From Actinomycetes bacterium (GTDB lineage Bacteria; Actinomycetota; Actinomycetes; Actinomycetales; Cellulomonadaceae): a stretch of DNA of 5,753 nucleotides. Of this stretch, positions 1 to 5,753 are shown piece after piece; positions within the stretch are counted from its first letter, which is position 1, and each line of letters starts with the position of its first letter. The notes beneath the pieces are model-generated. The model did no database searches. It was not told the origin of the DNA and saw only the letters and a list, made by a program, of their open reading frames with translations. The position numbers and the translations under genes are program-made. Location of the stretch: contig JAEZAR010000043.1 in NCBI GenBank assembly GCA_023430425.1, positions 1-5,753 of the forward strand, written 5' to 3'.

Positions 1-111
1 GCCGAGCGCCGCGCCGTCCCGCACGCCCGCGCCGTCGTCGACCGGCCGCGCGGGCCGGGACGTCGGCGCCGTCTTGGGCGCGATGGACGGCGGAGTGGTC
101 CTCTCGCTCAT
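1..111 (-). CDS. DUF3566-type membrane protein, N-terminal fragment (3' end outside window)
   Basis: An ATG at 111-109 opens a frame that stays open for 37 codons to the window edge. The peptide begins [16 protein letters not shown] and is rich in Pro, Ala, Arg and Thr, with no membrane segment in the visible part. Its ATG overlaps the gyrA stop codon in an ATGA arrangement, which suggests translational coupling. A good Shine-Dalgarno, GAGGGAG (plus positions 116-122), lies 4 nt upstream, inside the last gyrA codons. In actinobacteria the gene directly after gyrA is usually a DUF3566 transmembrane protein with a disordered, proline-rich cytoplasmic N-terminus followed by two membrane helices. 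The identification therefore rests on position and composition; the diagnostic domain lies outside the window. The DUF3566 cellular role is not settled. Confidence 0.68.
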   Translation of the reverse strand, partial: MSERTTPPSIAPKTAPTSRPARPVDDGAGVRDGAALG

Positions 112-2852
112 CGGTCTCCCTCGGTGGGTGTGGCGGCCGGGCCCTGGTCGTCGGGGCGGCCGGCGTCGTCGTCGGAGGCGCCGGTCGCGTCGGTGGTCCC
201 GGCCCCGGCGTCAACGGTAGCCGCATCGGGGCCCGCATCCGAGCCTGCCGGCTCCTCGGAACCGTTCTCGCCACCGTTCTCGCCCGAGCCCTCCACACCT
301 CGCAGGTTGCGCTCGACGTTCCGGGCGACGGACAGGATCCGGTCACCGGCGTCGGGCTTGGCGAGGATCACCCCGACCGACGTCCGGCCGTAGACCGGGA
401 GGTCGTCCACGAGCGAGCGCACGACCTTGCCGCTCTCCATGACGACGAGGACCTCGTCGCCCTGCTCGACCATCGTGGCGCCGACGAGCACGCCGCGGTC
501 GTCGGGCAGGCCGACCGCCCGGACGCCCTGCGTTCCACGGCTCGTCCGGCGGTAGTCGAGGTGACCCTGCGCGTTGAGCCGGTGCATGTCCGACCGCTTG
601 GCGAACCCGCCGTCGGTCACCGTGACGAGGTAGGACCCGGGGCGGATGACGTCCATCGCGAGCAGCTCGTCGCCGCCGAGGAACCTCATGCCGGTGACGC
701 CGGAGGTCGCGCGGCCCATCGGCCGGAGCTGGCCCGTGTCGGCGAAGAACCGGACCGCCTGGCCCTTGCGGGAGACGAGGAGGATCTCGTCCTGGTCGTT
801 CACGAGCGCGGCCGAGACCACCTCGTCGGGCTCGCCGCCGGCGTCGGTGCGCAGGTTGATCGCGATGAGGCCGCCCGAGCGGTTGGAGTCGTACTCCGCG
901 AGGCGCGTCTTCTTCACCAGGCCCCGCCGGGTCGCCAGCACGAGGTGCTCCGCCTGGTCGTAGTCCCGCAGGTCGATGACCTTCGCGATCTGCTCGCCCG
1001 GCTGGAACGCGAGCATGTTCGCGACGTGCTGGCCCTTGGAGTCGCGGCCGCCCTCGGGCAGCTCGTACGCCTTCGCCCGGTACACGCGCCCCAGGTTCGT
1101 GAAGAACAGGAGCCAGTGGTGCGTCGTCGTCACCCCGAAGTGCTCCACGACGTCGTCCGCCCGCAGCTGCGCGCCCCGCACGCCCTTGCCGCCGCGCTTC
1201 TGCACCCGGTACTGGTCGCTGCGCGTGCGCTTTGCGTAGCCGCCGCGCGTGATGGTGACGACCACCTCCTCCTCCGCGATGAGGTCCTCCAGCGACACCT
1301 CGCCGTCGAACGGCAGGATCTGGGTGCGCCGCTCGTCGCCGTACTTGTCGACGATCTCCGCGAGCTCGGTGCCGACGATCTCGCGCTGCCGCTCCGGCTT
1401 GGCGAGGATGTCGTTGTAGTCGGCGATCCGGGCCATCAGCTGGTCGTACTCGTCGACGATCTTCTGCCGCTCGAGGGCGGCGAGCTGGCGCAGCTGGAGG
1501 TTGAGGATCGCGCGTGCCTGGGTCTCGTCGACCTCGAGCAGCGCCATCAGCCCCTCGCGCGCGTCCTCCACGGTGGCCGACGCGCGGATGAGCGCGATGA
1601 CCTCGTCGAGCGCGTCCAGCGCCTTGAGGTAGCCGCGCAGGACGTGCGCACGCTCCTCGGCCTGGCGCAGGCGGAACCGGGTGCGCCGCTGGATGACGTC
1701 GAGCTGGTGGCTCACCCAGTGCCGTACGAAGGCGTCCAGGGACAGGGTGCGGGGCACGCCGTCGACCAGGGCGAGCATGTTCGCGCCGAAGGTGTCCTGC
1801 AGCTGGGTGTGCTTGTAGAGGTTGTTGAGGACCACCTTGGCGACCGCGTCGCGCTTGAGCACGATGACGAGGCGCTGGCCGGTGCGGCCGGACGTCTCGT
1901 CGCGCATGTCCGCGATGCCGGGCACGCGCCCGTCCTTGACGAGGTCGGCGATCTTCGCCGCCAGGTTGTCCGGGTTCACCTGGTAGGGCAGCTCGCTGAC
2001 CACGAGGCACGTGCGGCCCTGGATCTCCTCGACGGTGACGACCGCGCGCATCGTGATCGAGCCGCGCCCGGTGCGGTAGGCCTCCTCGATGCCTCGCCGG
2101 CCGAGGATCGTCGCCCCGGTCGGGAAGTCGGGGCCCGGGATGCGCGCGATGAGCGCCTCGAGCAGCTCCTCCTTCGACGCCTCGGGGTGCTCCAGGTACC
2201 ACTGCACGCCCGACGCGACCTCGCGCAGGTTGTGCGGGGGGATGTTCGTCGCCATGCCGACGGCGATGCCCGCGCTGCCGTTGACCAGCAGGTTCGGGAA
2301 CCGGGCGGGCAGGACGACGGGCTCCTTGGTCCGGCCGTCGTAGTTGTCGCGGAAGTCGACGGTGTCCTCCTCGATGTCCCGCACCATCTCCATGGCGAGC
2401 GGGGCCATCCGGCACTCGGTGTACCGCGGCGCGGCCGCCGGGTCGTTGCCCGGGGAGCCGAAGTTCCCCTGTCCCTGCACGAGCGGGTACCGCATCGTCC
2501 AGTCCTGGACGAGGCGCACGAGCGCGTCGTAGATCGCGACGTCGCCGTGGGGGTGGTACTTGCCCATGACGTCGCCGACGACCCGGCTGCACTTGGAGAA
2601 CTGGCGGTCCGGGCGGTAGCCGCCGTCGTACATCGCGTAGAGCACGCGGCTGTGCACGGGCTTGAGCCCGTCGCGCACGTCCGGCAGCGCACGGCCCACG
2701 ATCACGCTCATCGCGTAGTCGAGGTACGAGCGCTGCATCTCCAGCTGCAGGTCCACGGGCTGGATGCGGTCGGTCGCCACCTCGCCGGCGCCGTCGTCCC
2801 CGGGCAGGTCGGGCAGCGCGGGCTCCTCGGGGGGCGGGGTCTGGTCCGTCAC
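108..2852 (-). CDS. gyrA: DNA gyrase subunit A
   Basis: This 914-aa protein is the DNA cleavage and wrapping subunit of gyrase (A2B2), which introduces negative supercoils using ATP hydrolysed by GyrB. The breakage-reunion domain spans about residues 30-515. The catalytic Tyr144 lies in APRYTECRM with Arg143 beside it, and the quinolone pocket is in [14 protein letters not shown] (98-111). The DNA-bending Ile196 is in [18 protein letters not shown], and the exit-gate coiled coil covers about 385-500. The C-terminal pinwheel (about 525-848) has six blade motifs, starting near TRGGYAKRT (535) and ending near MESGKVVRS (805). The GyrA box QKRGGKG (551-557) separates it from topoisomerase IV ParC. 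Residues 852-914 form an acidic low-complexity tail. The start is GTG at 2852: an in-frame TGA lies six codons upstream with no other start between, and GAGGA precedes the GTG by 3 nt. GTG at codon 25 is a weaker alternative. No intein interrupts the Tyr144 region, unlike some mycobacteria. Confidence 0.98.
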   Translation of the reverse strand: MTDQTPPPEEPALPDLPGDDGAGEVATDRIQPVDLQLEMQRSYLDYAMSVIVGRALPDVRDGLKPVHSRVLYAMYDGGYRPDRQFSKCSRVVGDVMGKYHPHGDVAIYDALVRLVQDWTMRYPLVQGQGNFGSPGNDPAAAPRYTECRMAPLAMEMVRDIEEDTVDFRDNYDGRTKEPVVLPARFPNLLVNGSAGIAVGMATNIPPHNLREVASGVQWYLEHPEASKEELLEALIARIPGPDFPTGATILGRRGIEEAYRTGRGSITMRAVVTVEEIQGRTCLVVSELPYQVNPDNLAAKIADLVKDGRVPGIADMRDETSGRTGQRLVIVLKRDAVAKVVLNNLYKHTQLQDTFGANMLALVDGVPRTLSLDAFVRHWVSHQLDVIQRRTRFRLRQAEERAHVLRGYLKALDALDEVIALIRASATVEDAREGLMALLEVDETQARAILNLQLRQLAALERQKIVDEYDQLMARIADYNDILAKPERQREIVGTELAEIVDKYGDERRTQILPFDGEVSLEDLIAEEEVVVTITRGGYAKRTRSDQYRVQKRGGKGVRGAQLRADDVVEHFGVTTTHHWLLFFTNLGRVYRAKAYELPEGGRDSKGQHVANMLAFQPGEQIAKVIDLRDYDQAEHLVLATRRGLVKKTRLAEYDSNRSGGLIAINLRTDAGGEPDEVVSAALVNDQDEILLVSRKGQAVRFFADTGQLRPMGRATSGVTGMRFLGGDELLAMDVIRPGSYLVTVTDGGFAKRSDMHRLNAQGHLDYRRTSRGTQGVRAVGLPDDRGVLVGATMVEQGDEVLVVMESGKVVRSLVDDLPVYGRTSVGVILAKPDAGDRILSVARNVERNLRGVEGSGENGGENGSEEPAGSDAGPDAATVDAGAGTTDATGASDDDAGRPDDQGPAATPTEGDR
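116..122 (-). promoter_or_regulatory. Ribosome binding site for the DUF3566-type gene
   Basis: GAGGGAG on the minus strand sits 4 nt upstream of the ATG at 111. It lies inside the final codons of gyrA, so a ribosome ending GyrA at the overlapping ATGA could restart here. The site supports the reality of the short downstream frame at the window edge. Confidence 0.6.
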
Positions 2853-2943
2853 AGGTCCTCGTCTCGGTCAGGTCGGTCGTGCGTCAGGGGCGGCCCGGCC
2901 CGACGGCGGCGGCGCCCGCGCAGGGCGGCCGGCGTCGGGCGGC
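2853..2943 (-). other. gyrB-gyrA intercistronic spacer with nested inverted repeats
   Basis: The 91-bp spacer is strongly GC-rich and contains no gene. An 8-bp perfect inverted repeat, CGTCGGGC/GCCCGACG (plus 2898-2905 with 2933-2940), encloses a second 5-bp stem, CGCCC/GGGCG (2913-2917 with 2923-2927, 5-nt loop). No T-run follows on the transcribed strand, so it does not look like an intrinsic terminator. I see no convincing -10/-35 pair, so gyrA is probably co-transcribed with gyrB. The fold may modulate mRNA stability or the GyrB:GyrA ratio, but this is inference, and GC-rich DNA gives such repeats fairly easily by chance. Confidence 0.5.
2856..2860 (-). promoter_or_regulatory. Ribosome binding site deciding the gyrA start
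   Basis: GAGGA on the minus strand lies 3 nt before the GTG at 2852, a short but usable spacing. With the in-frame TGA six codons upstream it fixes the N-terminus [10 protein letters not shown], which begins MTD as do many actinobacterial GyrA proteins. Confidence 0.5.
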
Positions 2944-5241
<2,298 letters not shown>

Positions 5242-5273
5242 TTTTCGCACAGCGTGGACGCGCCGACGGACCC

Positions 5274-5293
5274 GGGGGGTGGGCAGGGGGTGG
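5274..5293 (+). other. G-tract cluster upstream of the gyrB promoter
   Basis: The plus strand carries G-runs of 6, 3, 5 and 2 separated by one to two bases (5274-5279, 5281-5283, 5286-5290, 5292-5293). The gyrB-coding strand is correspondingly C-rich. This is close to, but not a clean, four-tract G3 quadruplex motif, because the last run is only two Gs. It lies in the non-coding gap, about 55 bp upstream of the proposed -10. Function is unknown and chance is plausible at this GC content. Confidence 0.35.
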
Positions 5294-5315
5294 CGAGCCC
5301 GTGTTCGTCGCGTCC

Positions 5316-5382
5316 TGCGGCGTCAGCCGTAGGTGTCCCGAGGGGCCACTGCAGCGTCAGCCGTAGGTGTCCCGAGGGCCAC
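5316..5382. repeat. 34-bp tandem duplication of the dciA 3' end
   Basis: Copy A (5316-5349) and copy B (5350-5382) are adjacent direct repeats with a core GCGTCAGCCGTAGGTGTCCC. They differ by one substitution (G at 5319, A at 5353) and one base in a G-run (four Gs at 5342-5345, three at 5376-5378). Copy B contains the real end of dciA: the stop at 5357-5359 and the conserved tail codons GPRDTYG. Copy A repeats the same codons and stop downstream, in a different frame relative to the gene. It looks like a fairly recent local duplication. Confidence 0.9.
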
Positions 5383-5753
5383 GACCGCGCACCGCGCGCG
5401 GCCCCTTCGTCCACCGTGGGCCGGCCGGGCCCAGCACCTGGACCTCGCGCACGACGTCCGGTCCCACCTCCGCCTCGAGGCGCGCGAGGAGCTGCGGGGC
5501 CAGCAGGCGCAGGTTCGCCGCCCACGTGGTCGAGTCGGCGCGGACGACCAGCAGGCCCTCCTCGAACGACTCGGGCGTGCAGTGGTCGGCCACCTGGTCC
5601 CCGACGACCTCACGCCACCGCCCGACCACGCCGCCCACGGACAACGGCTCCGTCCAGGCCCGCTCGGCGGCGAGCCGGGCGAGCATGTCCCCGATGAGGA
5701 CCGGGTCGCGGCCCGTCGCGCCGGGGCGGCCCGTGCCGCCCGCGGGCGGGGCC
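5357..5753 (-). CDS. dciA: DciA (DUF721) replicative helicase operator, 5' end outside window
   Basis: The frame is open from the window edge to TGA at 5359-5357, giving 131 visible codons. They include RDPVLIGDMLARLAAERAW, VVGRWREVVGDQVADHCTPESF and LLVVRADSTTWAANLRLL, followed by an EVGPDVVREVQVLGP segment and the tail VRGRGPRDTYG. This is the DUF721 domain as found in actinobacteria, where the protein lies between recF and gyrB. DciA (Rv0004 in Mycobacterium tuberculosis) interacts with the DnaB replicative helicase and is needed for replication initiation in bacteria lacking DnaC/DnaI-type loaders. The visible part is the compact DUF721 fold with its WA-N-LRLL segment; the missing N-terminus is expected to be a short disordered stretch. 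The ATG at 5686 is internal, because family-like sequence continues upstream of it. The gene's last codons are duplicated just downstream. Confidence 0.92.
   Translation of the reverse strand, partial: APPAGGTGRPGATGRDPVLIGDMLARLAAERAWTEPLSVGGVVGRWREVVGDQVADHCTPESFEEGLLVVRADSTTWAANLRLLAPQLLARLEAEVGPDVVREVQVLGPAGPRWTKGPRAVRGRGPRDTYG

Noticed and set aside
2898..2940. Intrinsic terminator between gyrB and gyrA.
   Set aside because: The inverted repeat has no downstream T-run on the transcribed strand, and gyrB and gyrA are expected to be co-transcribed.
5316..5382. CRISPR-like or attachment-site direct repeats.
   Set aside because: There are only two abutting copies with no spacer, and one contains the end of dciA. 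This is a local tandem duplication, with no integrase or other mobile gene nearby.
5323..5613. A 96-aa minus-strand frame ending in PRDTYG.
   Set aside because: It is a shifted frame through dciA. Only its final residues match the DciA tail, because it runs into the duplicated copy of the dciA end.
5357..5686. The 109-aa frame beginning at the ATG at 5686 as the complete dciA gene.
   Set aside because: In-frame, family-like sequence (RDPVLIGD) continues upstream to the window edge, so this ATG is internal and the gene is truncated by the window.

Overview
The window is a slice of the chromosomal replication-origin neighbourhood of a high-GC actinobacterium, read entirely on the minus strand. 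The DNA is very GC-rich, with codon third positions almost all G or C. The GyrA and GyrB proteins have typical actinobacterial features, such as the GyrB ending [10 protein letters not shown]. The gene order dciA (DUF721) - gyrB - gyrA - DUF3566 is the standard actinobacterial arrangement downstream of dnaA-dnaN-recF. Protein style suggests Micrococcales, something like the Cellulomonas/Isoptericola group; that placement is an inference from remembered family members, not from a search.

Layout in transcription order (right to left): (1) 5753-5357, the 3' part of dciA, the replicative-helicase loader/operator protein, cut by the window edge. (2) 5356-5047, a 310-bp non-coding stretch. It begins with a 34-bp tandem duplication that copies the end of dciA, followed by a G/C-tract region. 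Next comes a candidate gyrB promoter (-10 TAGACT at 5213-5218) whose spacer is filled by an 18-bp near-palindrome. The remaining ~160-nt leader is rich in potential stem-loops and ends in a ribosome binding site that can itself pair. (3) 5046-2944, gyrB (700 aa, complete). (4) 2943-2853, a 91-bp spacer with a two-level inverted repeat. (5) 2852-108, gyrA (914 aa, complete, no intein). (6) 111-1, the first 37 codons of a DUF3566-type gene that overlaps the gyrA stop codon as ATGA.

GyrB (ATPase plus TOPRIM) and GyrA (breakage-reunion plus DNA-wrapping pinwheel) assemble into the A2B2 DNA gyrase, which introduces negative supercoils. DciA helps deliver the DnaB helicase. The window is therefore a housekeeping replication/topology locus, and I see no mobile element, CRISPR array, RNA gene or novel multigene system. 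The points that merit a second look are local: a natural valine at the quinolone-contact position of GyrA, the duplicated dciA terminus, and the architecture of the gyrB promoter and leader.
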